A DNA stretch of 64,000 nucleotides from Haemophilus influenzae (GTDB lineage Bacteria; Pseudomonadota; Gammaproteobacteria; Enterobacterales; Pasteurellaceae). Shown here one piece after another: positions 46,051-56,653 of this stretch. The notes beneath the pieces were generated by a model that made no database searches, was not told where the DNA came from, and saw only the letters and a list, made by a program, of their open reading frames with translations. The stretch is taken from assembly GCF_019703545.1 (NCBI RefSeq), contig NZ_AP018771.1, forward strand, positions 1,178,001-1,242,000, in the 5' to 3' direction. The position numbers and the translations under genes were made by a program. Each line of letters starts with the position of its first letter. The stretch's first letter is position 1.

Positions 46051-47493
46051 TTATCTCCCAAATCCCCCCATTACAAGTATAAAGAGTACCACTTTCAACT
46101 GTTCTTCTGGGATTGGCTTGCCGTTTAGTTTCAAGTCGTTATTTTCTAGAGCAAGCGTTAATGTTACGGTTTTGTCCGTGTTTACGATAATGTCATTCAC
46201 TTCACCTTCGGTAACTAATTCATTCAATCGGTGAACGAAATCTTGCTTTTGGTTTTCTGGTACAAATTTAGATAACAATGAAATCGCAGTTTCTTTGTTC
46301 ACATCAAAATTGATCGAAAAATCTTTGAATTGTTTGTATAAGCCACTGCGCATTAAATCAAATTTAGGATTTGGCACTAAAGCAATATTTAGATCCAATG
46401 CTACTTTGCCTTTTTCATCAGAAATAGAAAGAGGGGTAAATTTAATTTGAGGTTGATTATTCGCAATGGCTATGCCTGCTTGTTGTAATTTTTGCACCAA
46501 TGTTTTAGATAAAGGCATATCTGAGTCGGCTTTGCCTATTGCAACTAAAATATTTAAAAGTTCTTGTAATGCGTTGCCATCAATATGGTTGAATTCTACA
46601 TTGTTGGTCACTTTACCTAAGTTGTTACCGTTAATATGTAATTCATCCAGATTTGTTTTATTGATGATATTTACTGTATCACCCTCAACTTGTGTAGTTA
46701 AATTTGCTTGGCTGTTTTTCTGAATAAGAGAGAATTCTTCGCCACTCTCTGCAGATTCGGTATTTTGCTCAAAATAGCCTATTTTACTATTGATATTCCC
46801 ACTATAAATAAATGGCCATTTTGTGCTTTGCAACGAGCCTTGTACGACAAGATCTTTTATTTTAATTGATGAAGCGGTTGAAACTGCATGATTAGGGGCA
46901 TTTGAATTAAATGTATCGACAGATAGCACATAGTTATTTGGTGTATTTTGGTTTAAATCAATATTTAATACGACATTTGACCAATCAAAATCTGTCTTAG
47001 ATTGCTCATTGTGATATTGCCCCGATGCAAGTTTTAATTCCGCATTACCGCTTAATGAATAATTCATTGCGAAATTCAGTTGTAACGGTTTCTCTGATTC
47101 TGTGATATCAAAGAATGCCTGAGTTGTTGCATTTTTTCCTAATAATGTTTGGCTTGAAAAAATGGCTGGAACAAAATTCAGTTTTGCCACACGATCAAGC
47201 GGCAAAGGCCCGTGATAAAGTGTTGATGATAAAGGAATAATGATCGTTTCATTTGCCTTGTGAATTTCTATTTGATCTTGAATGTGAGAGGCAAATAATC
47301 CTCTTTCAAATTTTATATTTTTATAAAAAATTTTACTTTCTTCTAATGCCTCAGTTTTGGTAAATAGTTGATTTAACTGTTTTAGTTGATATAAATATTC
47401 TTCTTCAGCTTTTTTCCCTGTAAACCATGCACTTGTGCACCAAACGGCAGCAAGGGCAACCACTACGCCTGCAGCAATTTTTGATTTTTTCAT
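46051..47493 (-). CDS. DUF945 (YdgA-family) protein
   Basis: 480 residues with an N-terminal signal anchor (KIAAGVVVALAAVWCTSAWFTG). The rest is a long beta-rich periplasmic domain with repeated NxxxL and IxxGxL-like strands of the DUF945 family. E. coli has several (YdgA, YihF, YdgH-unrelated); recent work likens the fold to AsmA-type proteins, but the function is unknown. It stands alone on the minus strand, convergent with mgsA and divergent from dnaK. Confidence 0.85.
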   Translation of the reverse strand: MKKSKIAAGVVVALAAVWCTSAWFTGKKAEEEYLYQLKQLNQLFTKTEALEESKIFYKNIKFERGLFASHIQDQIEIHKANETIIIPLSSTLYHGPLPLDRVAKLNFVPAIFSSQTLLGKNATTQAFFDITESEKPLQLNFAMNYSLSGNAELKLASGQYHNEQSKTDFDWSNVVLNIDLNQNTPNNYVLSVDTFNSNAPNHAVSTASSIKIKDLVVQGSLQSTKWPFIYSGNINSKIGYFEQNTESAESGEEFSLIQKNSQANLTTQVEGDTVNIINKTNLDELHINGNNLGKVTNNVEFNHIDGNALQELLNILVAIGKADSDMPLSKTLVQKLQQAGIAIANNQPQIKFTPLSISDEKGKVALDLNIALVPNPKFDLMRSGLYKQFKDFSINFDVNKETAISLLSKFVPENQKQDFVHRLNELVTEGEVNDIIVNTDKTVTLTLALENNDLKLNGKPIPEEQLKVVLFILVMGGFGR

Positions 47494-47664
47494 TTATTTC
47501 TTTCCTATTTTAAAGTAAAAATTTTCGCCAAATTTATCACAAATCCCTTTTTCTTGCCTGAAAATTTTTGTTTTCCCTTTGAACTTCATCATTTGAGACT
47601 TATTTTGAAAAACAAGAACGGAAATTACCGCACTTTAAGAAATAAAAAATTTTTAAAATTTTCT

Positions 47665-47692
47665 CTTGAAATGCGAAAGAATATCCACATCT
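47665..47692 (+). promoter_or_regulatory. Sigma-32 heat-shock promoter of dnaK
   Basis: CTTGAAA (47665-47671) matches the -35 element exactly. After 13 bp, CCACATCT (47685-47692) matches the CCCCATNT -10 element with one mismatch. The predicted start is about 45 bp before the dnaK ATG. Confidence 0.85.
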
Positions 47693-47745
47693 TAAAACTC
47701 GTAATAAATTACCCTGAATTTTAAAATTTTTACTAGGAGTACAAA

Positions 47746-49653
47746 ATGGGAAAAATTATTGGTATTGACTTAGGTACAACAAACTCTTGTGTAGCTGTAA
47801 TGGACGGCGACAAAGCTCGCGTTATTGAAAATGCAGAAGGGGCACGTACTACTCCGTCAATCATTGCATATACAGATAATGAAACCTTAGTTGGTCAGCC
47901 AGCAAAACGCCAAGCAATCACTAACCCGAAAAATACATTGTTTGCGATTAAACGTTTAATTGGTCGTCGTTTTGAAAGTGAAGAAGTTCAACGCGATATT
48001 AAAATTATGCCTTTCGAAATTACTCGTGCTGACAATGGTGATGCTTGGGTAAATGTAAAAGGCGATAAATTAGCACCGCCACAAATCTCTGCTGAAGTGT
48101 TGAAAAAAATGAAAAAAACGGCAGAAGATTTCTTGGGCGAGTCTGTAACAGAAGCGGTAATTACCGTTCCTGCATACTTTAACGATGCACAACGTCAAGC
48201 AACGATTGATGCAGGTAAGATCGCTGGTTTAGACGTTAAACGTATCATTAATGAACCAACAGCGGCTGCGTTAGCGTTCGGTTTAGGTTCAAGTAAAGAG
48301 AACCAAGTGATCGCAGTTTACGACTTAGGTGGTGGTACATTCGATATTTCAATCATCGAAATTGATAACTTTGATGGCGAACAAACTTTCGAAGTATTGG
48401 CAACGGGGGGTAACACTCACTTAGGCGGGGAAGACTTTGATAACCGTGTAATTGATTACATCATTGATGAATTCAAAAAAGAACAAAATATTGATTTACG
48501 TAATGATGCAATGGCATTACAACGTGTGAAAGAAGCGGCAGAGAAAGCAAAAATTGAACTTTCATCAGCGCAATCTACCGAAGTCAATTTACCTTACATC
48601 ACTGCAGATGCGACTGGCCCTAAACACTTAGCATTAAATATCACTCGTGCAAAATTAGAAGCATTGGTAGAAGATTTAGTGGCAAGCTCAATTGAGTCAC
48701 TCAAAACTGTATTAAAAGATGCTGGTAAAGGTGTAAGTGAAATCCACGATATTATTCTTGTGGGTGGCCAAACTCGTATGCCACTTGTACAACAAAAAGT
48801 TGCTGAGTTCTTCGGCAAAGAAGCACGTAAAGATGTAAACCCTGATGAAGCGGTGGCAATCGGTGCGGCAGTACAAGGTGGTGTATTAAAAGGCGATGTG
48901 AAAGACATTCTTTTATTAGATGTTACTCCATTATCACTTGGTATCGAAACCATGGGTGGCGTGATGACCACTTTAATTGAGAAAAACACCACGATTCCAA
49001 CCAAAAAATCGCAAGTATTCTCAACAGCAGAAGATAACCAAAGTGCGGTAACTATTCACGTTCTTCAAGGCGAACGTAAACGTGCGGCAGACAATAAATC
49101 TTTAGGTCAATTCAACCTAGAAGGTATTAATCCTGCACCACGTGGTATGCCACAAATCGAAGTAACATTTGATATCGATGCAAACGGCGTAATCAACGTA
49201 TCGGCAAAAGATAAAAATACGGGTAAAGAGCAACAAATTCGTATTCAAGCATCTTCTGGTTTATCTGATGAAGAAATTCAACAAATGGTGCGTGATGCAG
49301 AAGCAAATGCTGATGCAGACCGTAAATTTGAAGAAGTGGTTCAAGCGCGTAACCAAGCAGATGGTATTGCTCACGCAACACGTAAACAAATAGCAGAAGC
49401 TGGCGATGCATTGAGTGCCGCAGACAAAGAGAAAATTGAAGCAGCAGTCTCTGAGCTTGAAACAGCGGCAAAAGGCGAAGATAAAGCAGAAATTGAAGCG
49501 AAAATTGAAGCGGTAATTAAAGCCTCTGAACCATTAATGCAAGCTGCTCAAGCAAAAGCTCAACAAGCTGGTGGCGAGCAACCACAGCAATCATCAGCAA
49601 AAGATGATGGCGTGGTGGATGCTGAATTTGAAGAAGTGAAAGATAATAAATAA
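47746..49653 (+). CDS. dnaK: Chaperone protein DnaK (Hsp70)
   Basis: 635 residues. The nucleotide-binding domain (1-385) starts [17 protein letters not shown] and contains [12 protein letters not shown] and [11 protein letters not shown]; the substrate-binding domain and helical lid follow, with the EEVKDNK-type tail. It folds and protects proteins with DnaJ and GrpE. Codon choice indicates high expression. An uptake sequence (49041-49049) is within. A heat-shock promoter lies upstream; a hairpin divides it from dnaJ. Confidence 0.98.
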   Translation: MGKIIGIDLGTTNSCVAVMDGDKARVIENAEGARTTPSIIAYTDNETLVGQPAKRQAITNPKNTLFAIKRLIGRRFESEEVQRDIKIMPFEITRADNGDAWVNVKGDKLAPPQISAEVLKKMKKTAEDFLGESVTEAVITVPAYFNDAQRQATIDAGKIAGLDVKRIINEPTAAALAFGLGSSKENQVIAVYDLGGGTFDISIIEIDNFDGEQTFEVLATGGNTHLGGEDFDNRVIDYIIDEFKKEQNIDLRNDAMALQRVKEAAEKAKIELSSAQSTEVNLPYITADATGPKHLALNITRAKLEALVEDLVASSIESLKTVLKDAGKGVSEIHDIILVGGQTRMPLVQQKVAEFFGKEARKDVNPDEAVAIGAAVQGGVLKGDVKDILLLDVTPLSLGIETMGGVMTTLIEKNTTIPTKKSQVFSTAEDNQSAVTIHVLQGERKRAADNKSLGQFNLEGINPAPRGMPQIEVTFDIDANGVINVSAKDKNTGKEQQIRIQASSGLSDEEIQQMVRDAEANADADRKFEEVVQARNQADGIAHATRKQIAEAGDALSAADKEKIEAAVSELETAAKGEDKAEIEAKIEAVIKASEPLMQAAQAKAQQAGGEQPQQSSAKDDGVVDAEFEEVKDNK

Positions 49654-49677
49654 TTCACCGCTCTTCTTAACATAAAC

Positions 49678-49705
49678 AAAGGGCGTGGAAACACGCCCTT
49701 TTGGT
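49678..49705 (+). terminator. Hairpin between dnaK and dnaJ
   Basis: aaagggcgtg (49678-49687) and cacgcccttt (49692-49701) with a GAAA tetraloop and a weak T run. Likely an attenuator that lowers dnaJ expression relative to dnaK. Confidence 0.8.
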
Positions 49706-49739
49706 GTATTTATTTTCAGCAACAAATTACAAAATTACT

Positions 49740-50888
49740 ATGGCAAAAAAAGATTATTACGAAGTCCTTGGCTTACAAAAAGGGGCGAGTGAAAATGACA
49801 TTAAACGTGCTTATAAACGTTTAGCGTCTAAACATCACCCTGATAAAAACCAAGGCAGTAAAGAAGCAGAAGAAAAATTCAAAGAAATTAATGAAGCTTA
49901 TGAAGTATTAGGCGACGATCAAAAACGCGCAGCCTACGATCAATATGGCCACGCAGCCTTTGAACAAGGTGGTGGCGCAGGTGGTTTCGGTGGCGGCTTT
50001 GGTGGTGCTGATTTCGGCGATATGTTCGGCGATATTTTTGGCGATATTTTCGGTGGCGGTGGACGTGGTCGTCAGCGCGTTGTTCGTGGCGAAGACTTAC
50101 GTTATGACTTAGAAATTACTTTGGAAGAAGCTGTAAAAGGTACAACCAAAGATATTCAAATCAATACTCTTGCACATTGTGATAGCTGTGGTGGTTCTGG
50201 GGCTGAAAAAGGTTCTAAAGTGGAAACTTGTCCGCATTGCCACGGTTCTGGTCGAATTCGTCGTCAGCAAGGTTTCTTCGTATCTGAAAGTATTTGTCCA
50301 ACTTGTCATGGTAGCGGTAAGAAAATTGAAAAACCTTGTCGCAGCTGTCATGGAGAAGGGCGAGTTCATAAGAAAGAAAATCTTTCAGTAAAAATTCCTG
50401 CAGGCGTAGATACGGGCAATCAACTTCGTTTAGCTGGAAAAGGCGCAGCGGGCGAAAATGGTGCGCCAGCTGGCGATTTGTATGTGGTCATTCACGTAAG
50501 AGAACATCATATTTTTGAACGTGATGGTTCTAATCTTTACTGCGAAGTACCAATTAGCTTTGCAATTGCGGCATTAGGTGGGGAAATTGAAGTGCCAACT
50601 TTAGATGGTAGAGTGAAGCTTAAAATTCCTGCAGAAACCCAAACTGGAAAATTATTCCGTATGCGAGGCAAAGGTGTCGCCTCTACACGTAGTGGCTATG
50701 CGGGCGATTTGATTTGCCGTATTGTGGTAGAAACGCCAGTTAATTTAACCAGCGAACAAAAAGAATTACTCCACAAACTTGAAGAAAGTTTACAAGGTAA
50801 AGATTTAAGTAAACATGCACCAAAATCTTCAGGATTTTTGGACGGTGTGAAAAAATTCTTTGATAATTTGGGTAAGTCTGACAAATAA
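49740..50888 (+). CDS. dnaJ: Chaperone protein DnaJ (Hsp40)
   Basis: 382 residues from ATG 49740; an upstream in-frame start (49701) lies in the dnaK terminator and is rejected. The J domain (1-70, with HPDKNQ), a Gly/Phe-rich linker (about 75-110), four CxxCxGxG zinc repeats (about 140-205) and the C-terminal substrate-binding domains are all present. No clear Shine-Dalgarno precedes the ATG. It delivers clients to DnaK and stimulates its ATPase. Confidence 0.97.
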   Translation: MAKKDYYEVLGLQKGASENDIKRAYKRLASKHHPDKNQGSKEAEEKFKEINEAYEVLGDDQKRAAYDQYGHAAFEQGGGAGGFGGGFGGADFGDMFGDIFGDIFGGGGRGRQRVVRGEDLRYDLEITLEEAVKGTTKDIQINTLAHCDSCGGSGAEKGSKVETCPHCHGSGRIRRQQGFFVSESICPTCHGSGKKIEKPCRSCHGEGRVHKKENLSVKIPAGVDTGNQLRLAGKGAAGENGAPAGDLYVVIHVREHHIFERDGSNLYCEVPISFAIAALGGEIEVPTLDGRVKLKIPAETQTGKLFRMRGKGVASTRSGYAGDLICRIVVETPVNLTSEQKELLHKLEESLQGKDLSKHAPKSSGFLDGVKKFFDNLGKSDK

Positions 50889-50895
50889 AGATAAT

Positions 50896-50923
50896 AAAAA
50901 AGTCCGCTTTTGCGGACTTTTTT
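50896..50923 (+). terminator. Intrinsic terminator after dnaJ
   Basis: aaaagtccgc, a 4-base loop and gcggactttttt: stem arms about 50897-50907 and 50912-50920 with a long T-run. An uptake sequence follows at 50951-50959. Confidence 0.88.
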
Positions 50924-50982
50924 ATATGCGAATAATCTCTTTCAAAAATTACCGCACTTTTTGTGCTTTTTGTTCAATGGCA

Positions 50983-52236
50983 CTATTTGCGAACCGTATA
51001 TTCTCCTTCACACACCCATTTATAACTCGTTAATGCTTCTAATCCCATTGGGCCACGAGCGTGAAGTTTTTGGGTACTCACGGCAACTTCTGCGCCTAAT
51101 CCAAATTGTCCGCCATCAGTAAAGCGGGTACTTGCATTCACATAAACGGCAGCTGCATCGACTTGATTAATAAATTGACGGGCTAGGTTTTGTGAAGCGG
51201 TTAAAATACTTTCAGAATGTTGCGTACCATATTGGCGGATATGATCAATAGCAGCATGAATATCTTCCACAACAACCACATTCAAATCCAATGATCCCCA
51301 TTCTTCGCGTAATTCTTTTTCTGTCACTTCGCAGACATTCGCACCCGCTTGTTTTAATATATTAAGTGCGGTGGATTTTGCGTGATATTTTACGTTTTTG
51401 GCAGCGAGATGAGAGACGAGTTTTGGTAAAAATTCTTCAGCAATAGAATGTTGAACTAACAATGTTTCCAATGTGTTACAGGTGCTTGGACGCTGTGTTT
51501 TAGCGTTATCAATAACAAAAATTGCTTTATTTTGATCCGCACTTTCTTCAACGAAAGTATGGCAAACACCCACGCCACCTACAATAACAGGAATAGTTGA
51601 ATGTTGTTTACACAATTCATGTAAACCCGCACCACCACGAGGAATAATCATATCCACATAGCGATCTAGTTTTAATAATTGCATAACGAGTTCACGGTTT
51701 GGATCGGTAATGGCTTGTACAGCAAATTTTGGTAAGCCTGCTTGCTCTAAAGCATTTTGCACAACTTCGATTAAGATCTTGTTAGAAAATTGTGTTTCCT
51801 TACCGCCGCGTAAAATCACTGCATTACCCGTTTTAAGGCAAAGACTTGCCACATCAATGGTTACATTTGGGCGAGCTTCATAAATTGTGCCAATGACACC
51901 GAGCGGCGTGCGTATGCGTTCGATTTTAAGTCCGCTATCCAATGTACCGCCGTCTATGATTTTCCCCACAGGATCTGCAAGTGAAATAACGTGGCGTACA
52001 TCATTAGCAATGCCTTGTAAACGCTCTTGCGTGAGCAGTAAGCGATCAATCAAGGCATCCGATAATTCATTTTGTTTGGCAAGTTCAATATCTTTTGCGT
52101 TTTCGGCTAAGATAAGTGGTGCTTGTTGTTCGAGTTGTTCTGCAATAATGGATAATGCACGATTTTTTTCAGCAGTGGTGAGTTGAGCCAAGATAAATGC
52201 TGCATCTTTGGCTTGTTTACCCATTTGTTCTAACAT
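50983..52236 (-). CDS. proA: Gamma-glutamyl phosphate reductase
   Basis: 417 residues, aldehyde-dehydrogenase superfamily. The catalytic Cys is in [12 protein letters not shown], with the cofactor region [16 protein letters not shown]. It reduces glutamyl 5-phosphate to the semialdehyde in proline synthesis. proB is not adjacent, unlike the usual proBA operon. The next gene upstream (TRIC-like) ends 21 bp from its start, so the two may be cotranscribed. An uptake sequence is at 51364-51372. Confidence 0.96.
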   Translation of the reverse strand: MLEQMGKQAKDAAFILAQLTTAEKNRALSIIAEQLEQQAPLILAENAKDIELAKQNELSDALIDRLLLTQERLQGIANDVRHVISLADPVGKIIDGGTLDSGLKIERIRTPLGVIGTIYEARPNVTIDVASLCLKTGNAVILRGGKETQFSNKILIEVVQNALEQAGLPKFAVQAITDPNRELVMQLLKLDRYVDMIIPRGGAGLHELCKQHSTIPVIVGGVGVCHTFVEESADQNKAIFVIDNAKTQRPSTCNTLETLLVQHSIAEEFLPKLVSHLAAKNVKYHAKSTALNILKQAGANVCEVTEKELREEWGSLDLNVVVVEDIHAAIDHIRQYGTQHSESILTASQNLARQFINQVDAAAVYVNASTRFTDGGQFGLGAEVAVSTQKLHARGPMGLEALTSYKWVCEGEYTVRK

Positions 52237-52256
52237 AGTTATTCCCTTTATTGTAT

Positions 52257-52919
52257 TTATTTCTTTTTATTTGGCAGCTTATCTTGTTCTTCCGATGTGA
52301 GTTCTTGGTAATTAAACACTGGCAAACCCCATTCGAAATGAATAGCTAAAAGACGTAAAGTAAAGCTGCTAATAAGTGTGAGTAACACGGCAAGTGTATG
52401 TTCTACTTGAAGTGTGCTTAATGCGTAATAAGTCAGCGTGGCAAATAGCGCAATGCTGGCATAGAGTTCTTTTTGAAATACGAGAGGAATTCGATTGCAT
52501 AGCATATCGCGTAGAACTCCGCCAAAGGCACCCGTAATACAACCTGCAATACAAACAATAGTGAGGCTATGTCCCATATCCATTGCAATTTGTGCACCAA
52601 TAATGGAATACACCACTAAACCCATCGCATCGAGCACCAAGAAAATAGTGCGAAAGTAGCGCATAAAATGATTGATGAATGGTGCAACATATACGGTAAT
52701 TACCGCCGCACTTGCCACCATTAAAAAATATTCTGGGTGCTTAACCCAGCCGAGAGGATAATGCCCAAGCAGTACATCACGCACAGAACCGCCACCAATG
52801 GCAGTGACGGATGCGATAATGATCACGCCAAAAATATCCATTTTTTCACGACCAGCGGCGAGTGCGCCTGTCATTCCTTCAGCGGTGATACCGATGATAT
52901 ATAAAATACTAAGTAACAT
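52257..52919 (-). CDS. TRIC-type (UPF0126, YicG) cation channel homologue
   Basis: 220 residues with about seven membrane helices and an internal duplication of the UPF0126 unit. Each repeat carries a glycine-aspartate motif: [15 protein letters not shown] near residues 41-55 and [15 protein letters not shown] near 128-142. Prokaryotic members form trimeric monovalent-cation channels related to TRIC. The biological role in Haemophilus is unknown. Uses the ATG at 52919; an uptake sequence lies just upstream (52930-52938). Confidence 0.88.
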   Translation of the reverse strand: MLLSILYIIGITAEGMTGALAAGREKMDIFGVIIIASVTAIGGGSVRDVLLGHYPLGWVKHPEYFLMVASAAVITVYVAPFINHFMRYFRTIFLVLDAMGLVVYSIIGAQIAMDMGHSLTIVCIAGCITGAFGGVLRDMLCNRIPLVFQKELYASIALFATLTYYALSTLQVEHTLAVLLTLISSFTLRLLAIHFEWGLPVFNYQELTSEEQDKLPNKKK

Positions 52920-53016
52920 TCATGTACCTAAGTGCGGTTAAAATTGGTTTCATTCTACTTTAAAATTTAATGAATTTTTAGCATAATGGCGCATTATTTT
53001 TTCAGACGTCAAAATT

Positions 53017-53817
53017 ATGTCAGAACAATCTTCTAAATATATCGCGGCATTGCTTGCGGTATTATCGATCTCAATGGTGCTTGGCATCGATCTATTTATT
53101 TTTTCTTTGCAATCTGAAAAGCAAACAATGCCTCATTTAGGTGTAGGCGTGTTGGTTGCACAGTTAATTTCGTTATTGGTGTTTTATCGTGGCGAAATTT
53201 GCCCAGGGCAGCGTGGTCGTTTAATCAAAGTGAATCTGACTTTTGCTATTTATTGGGCAGTGTGGTTGCTGATAAGCCTATTACAAAATAATCACACGCT
53301 TACTAACGTGATGAGCGTATGTGGTCTTTCTGTCGTGTATTTTATTTGGAAACAACCCAAAACTGAAAAAATTCGTAACAGTTTTTTATTGATGGCTGCA
53401 TTAATTGCGGGTTTAGGTTGTTTGAGTTATTTAATGATTTTTACCGTGCTTCCTGCGAGTGATTTTGCTGAATATAACCCTTTTGCACCAATTTTATCTG
53501 GCGTGATTTTAGCAAATCTTGCACTTGTTATTGCACGAAATCGTTTACAAGGTTTTATAGCATTGTTGCCCTTAGCAATGATTATATTGCTTGCTCTAAA
53601 TGCTTTGGCAATGTTCTTATTTTTACTTTTAAATGGCATGGAAAGTGCGGTTAATTCTGAGAGTGTTTTTGCCTACATCATTTATTTTGTTTGCCATTTT
53701 GTGATTGCGGCTATTCTGATTCTGCATAGTTTCCAAAAGTGGAAATTATCTACCAATAGTTTATTTATCCTATTATTTATTGCTGTTTGCTTGCCGTTAT
53801 GGATGGTTTTTGTTTAA
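53017..53817 (+). CDS. Hypothetical integral membrane protein, about eight helices
   Basis: 266 residues, strongly hydrophobic with about eight predicted helices (roughly 8-30, 40-58, 72-90, 98-110, 123-145, 158-172, 178-205, 222-240, then a last one at 247-265) and very short loops. I do not recognise a family motif. It lies alone between the divergent TRIC gene and the convergent exporter gene. It carries a normal Haemophilus uptake sequence (53643-53651), so it is an old resident. No clear ribosome site precedes the ATG. Confidence 0.75.
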   Translation: MSEQSSKYIAALLAVLSISMVLGIDLFIFSLQSEKQTMPHLGVGVLVAQLISLLVFYRGEICPGQRGRLIKVNLTFAIYWAVWLLISLLQNNHTLTNVMSVCGLSVVYFIWKQPKTEKIRNSFLLMAALIAGLGCLSYLMIFTVLPASDFAEYNPFAPILSGVILANLALVIARNRLQGFIALLPLAMIILLALNALAMFLFLLLNGMESAVNSESVFAYIIYFVCHFVIAAILILHSFQKWKLSTNSLFILLFIAVCLPLWMVFV

Positions 53818-53848
53818 TAAAGAAAACAATCATTGCGCCGTGGGGAAT

Positions 53849-55045
53849 TTACCCACGGCTTTTAAGATTTCGGCTGGTTAGAAAGTAATACGCCAACACG
53901 GAAATCACGACACATGCCCCCATAGTAAAGAGCATTGGTGCGGCAGTATCCATTTTCATTGACGCGACTAAACTTCCCATAATTGCACCCACTGCAAAAC
54001 GTACGCTACCAATCAAAGAATTTGTTGTTCCCGCCATTTGAGGACATTTTTCTAAAGCTGATGCCATTGCATTTGATGAAATCACTGGGTTTGGACCGAC
54101 GAAAAAGGCGACGCCAATTGCCATTGGCCAAAAACCAAGATCTAAAAGTGCGGTCAAAATTAGCCACATTCCAGAAAGGAATTGAATTGCGAGGGCTATC
54201 CGTAACATTGTTTCTGCGCCCACTTTAGTGACAAATCGGCTATTCAAAAAGGAGGCAAAGATCATCGTAACGATATTCATCATAAAGAAATAACCGAACT
54301 GATCGACGGGAACGCCATAAATGCCGATATAGACAACTGATCCTGCAGTCACAAAAGCAAACAACCCGCCAAAGCTAAAAGAGGCGGCAAACATATAGCC
54401 AAGCACTTCTTTTTGCTTCCAAAGCAGAAGGAAATTGCGAGCGATAATATTTAAGCGCAGCGGAATGCGATTTTCTTTTTTATGGGTTTCTGGAATGATG
54501 AAAAAGACCAATGTAGCGGCTAATAATCCCACGAGCGAAATAACGTAAAAAATTGCGTGCCAGTGAAAAAACTTGACGATGTAACCCCCAATAATTGGCG
54601 CAACTAAAGGCGCAAGCATAAACACTAACGTAATGGTGGACATCACTTTGGATAGCTGATCTTTACTAAATAAATCACGCAATAATGCGCCAGAAAGTAC
54701 AACAGGTGCGGCACCAAAGAAACCTTGCACAAAACGAAGTGCGGTAAAATTTCCAACTGAATTTATTTCGGTAAGCACTAAAGCTGTTAATGCGCCCACA
54801 ATAACACCGAGTAAAATGATCGGTTTTCGTCCGAAACTATCACCAAAAGGCCCCCAAAAAAGCTGACCAAACGCCATGCCATAAGCAAAAGAGGTGAGCG
54901 TGTGTTGTACTTGTTCTGGACTCACGCCGAGATCTTTCGCAATTTCTAAAAAAGACGGCAAATACATATCCACGCCAAAGGGCGGTAGCATAGAGAGAAT
55001 ACCGAGGGTAAGAATAAAGATGAAAGTCGATTTTTGTTGATTCAT
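53849..55045 (-). CDS. bcr: Bcr/CflA-family drug efflux transporter
   Basis: 398 residues, major facilitator superfamily with 12 helices. Motif A reads GPFGDSFGRKPI after helix 2, and DMYLPSFLEIAKDLG at the start marks the Bcr/CflA (DHA1) group, whose members export bicyclomycin or other small compounds. Substrate here is not known. It starts 1 bp after the rsuA stop. In E. coli bcr is also next to rsuA. Two uptake sequences (54146, 54737) are within. Confidence 0.92.
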   Translation of the reverse strand: MNQQKSTFIFILTLGILSMLPPFGVDMYLPSFLEIAKDLGVSPEQVQHTLTSFAYGMAFGQLFWGPFGDSFGRKPIILLGVIVGALTALVLTEINSVGNFTALRFVQGFFGAAPVVLSGALLRDLFSKDQLSKVMSTITLVFMLAPLVAPIIGGYIVKFFHWHAIFYVISLVGLLAATLVFFIIPETHKKENRIPLRLNIIARNFLLLWKQKEVLGYMFAASFSFGGLFAFVTAGSVVYIGIYGVPVDQFGYFFMMNIVTMIFASFLNSRFVTKVGAETMLRIALAIQFLSGMWLILTALLDLGFWPMAIGVAFFVGPNPVISSNAMASALEKCPQMAGTTNSLIGSVRFAVGAIMGSLVASMKMDTAAPMLFTMGACVVISVLAYYFLTSRNLKSRG

Positions 55046-55046
55046 A

Positions 55047-55745
55047 TTATTTTACTAACTTTTCAATTTCACTTTGAGTTAATGGGCGGTATTCGCCTTC
55101 TTCTAAGGATTCATCCAACACTACATCACCAATTTTCCAGCGATGTAATCCAACGACTTTATTCCCAAGTGCGGCAAACATACGTTTTACTTGATGATAA
55201 CGACCTTCAGAAATGGTCAGATTCACATTGTAATCATCTAAAATTTCTAATTTTGCTGGTTTAGTGGGCTCTTTTTCTCCGCGTAATAAAATACCTTCCG
55301 AACAAGCCGCTGCATAATTTTCTTCTACAGGATCAGCTAATGTCACCAAATATGTTTTTTCACAATGATGCTTTGGGGAAGTAATACGATGTGACCATTG
55401 TCCATCATCAGTAAGCAATACGAGACCTGTCGTATCCACATCTAAGCGACCTGCGCTATGTAATTTTCCAGCTAAAGGGTAATCGAAAAATTGATAAATA
55501 GTTGGATAGTCGCCGTCATCATTAGAACAAACACAGCCTTGTGGTTTATGCAACATAAAATACTGGCCTTCTTCGATCCAAGTTAATAATTCATCTTCAA
55601 AATAAATTTCGTCTTCTTGTGAAATTTGAACCGAACCACTTTTGACAATTTCACCATTAATTTTTACCGCACTTTGACGGATCGCTTTTGTTGCTTGAGA
55701 ACGCGTTAAGCCCGTATTTTCAGCAATAAATTTATCTAATCTCAT
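55047..55745 (-). CDS. rsuA: 16S rRNA pseudouridine-516 synthase RsuA
   Basis: 232 residues. An N-terminal S4 RNA-binding domain (1-58, MRLDKFIAENTGLTRSQATKAIR) is joined to the synthase domain with the catalytic Asp in SAGRLDVDTTGLVLLTDDG. It makes pseudouridine 516 in 16S rRNA. Directly upstream of bcr on the same strand. An uptake sequence lies in the S4 part (55666-55674). Confidence 0.95.
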   Translation of the reverse strand: MRLDKFIAENTGLTRSQATKAIRQSAVKINGEIVKSGSVQISQEDEIYFEDELLTWIEEGQYFMLHKPQGCVCSNDDGDYPTIYQFFDYPLAGKLHSAGRLDVDTTGLVLLTDDGQWSHRITSPKHHCEKTYLVTLADPVEENYAAACSEGILLRGEKEPTKPAKLEILDDYNVNLTISEGRYHQVKRMFAALGNKVVGLHRWKIGDVVLDESLEEGEYRPLTQSEIEKLVK

Positions 55746-55807
55746 TATGTTTTCTCTTGTTAAAATTCGCTAGGCATTGTACAGGTTTTTGCTTTTAGAA
55801 CGAAACA

Positions 55808-55832
55808 AAAAAGGCTGCAATGCAGCCTTTAT
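55808..55832. terminator. Terminator after the DUF1919 gene
   Basis: aaaggctgc, a 3-base loop and gcagccttt (about 55810-55830), with a T-run on the minus-strand transcript. Confidence 0.85.
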
Positions 55833-55835
55833 CTA

Positions 55836-56456
55836 TTAAGCTTGGTTAAACCACTTCAGGTAATCGAATTGATCGTAATATTTTTTCCCATTCCAGCCAG
55901 AAAATTCAAAAATATCGCCCACCTGATTTTGCTTCTCGAAGCCTTTTATATAATAAGCCGATTTAAAAGCTGGATAGGGCTTGTGAGTAAAAATCACTTT
56001 ATTTTTGAAAGGGAGTTGATCAAAAAGTTGAATGTCTTTTTCGGTCACGCCGTCTCGATCTGCCATCATAATAAAAAGATTGTCTAACTTCATTCGTGAC
56101 GTGCGAAGTTGCCATTTTTCATTGGCTTCTTGCTCACTGTGATAATGCATAAAATGAATTTCAAGATCGGCAAGTTTTCCCACTGGATAACTTTTTTCTG
56201 TTTGTACGAATGTGAGAGGTTGAGTACGGTAGAAATCCATATTTTGTAAATAACGCAAAAAATCCTGTGGCGAGAGATAGAGATTCACAAAAGGGGAATT
56301 AAACGGCTGGTGCAAATCATGTAAGATAAAAGCACCCATACAATTGGCAGAAATGACAGTCATGCCTTGATTTGTTAGTTTACGTTGCAGAGTGCGATTA
56401 ATGAAAAATCTTTGGCATTTATTCACCGCACTTTTAATTTTTTGAAATGGATTCAT
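55836..56456 (-). CDS. DUF1919 family protein
   Basis: 206 residues, soluble. The start NxxxxQKIxxAVNKCQRFFINR, then VISANCMGAFILHDLHQPFNSPFVNLYLSPQDFLRYLQN, and later FTHKPYP and YYIKGFEKQ are typical of DUF1919 proteins, which often lie in polysaccharide or LPS loci of other bacteria. No function has been shown. Here it is a single gene in a housekeeping setting with an uptake sequence inside (56425-56433). The ATG at 56456 has AAAGGATGAGAAA before it. Confidence 0.8.
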   Translation of the reverse strand: MNPFQKIKSAVNKCQRFFINRTLQRKLTNQGMTVISANCMGAFILHDLHQPFNSPFVNLYLSPQDFLRYLQNMDFYRTQPLTFVQTEKSYPVGKLADLEIHFMHYHSEQEANEKWQLRTSRMKLDNLFIMMADRDGVTEKDIQLFDQLPFKNKVIFTHKPYPAFKSAYYIKGFEKQNQVGDIFEFSGWNGKKYYDQFDYLKWFNQA

Positions 56457-56565
56457 TTTCTCATCCTTTATGCTTTTGTTGCGAAAATCCTACCTTTTTT
56501 GCTGAAAAATGAAAAGTCTAGCTAATGCCTCGCATCAAAAAAATTTTGTTATAAAGTTGTAAGAA

Positions 56566-56608
56566 TTTGCAGTTCGTCACAATTTTTTGAATAAAAAACA
56601 GATATAAT
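56566..56608 (+). promoter_or_regulatory. Class II CRP promoter of maeB
   Basis: TTTGC-N6-TCACA (56566-56581) matches the CRP consensus at eight of ten positions. A perfect TATAAT lies at 56603-56608; a start at A56615 would centre the CRP site at exactly -41.5, the class II position. No -35 box is needed in this layout. Confidence 0.6.
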
Positions 56609-56653
56609 CGACGCAATATTTCAATCCTGTTTCAAGAAAATGGAGCACTTATT

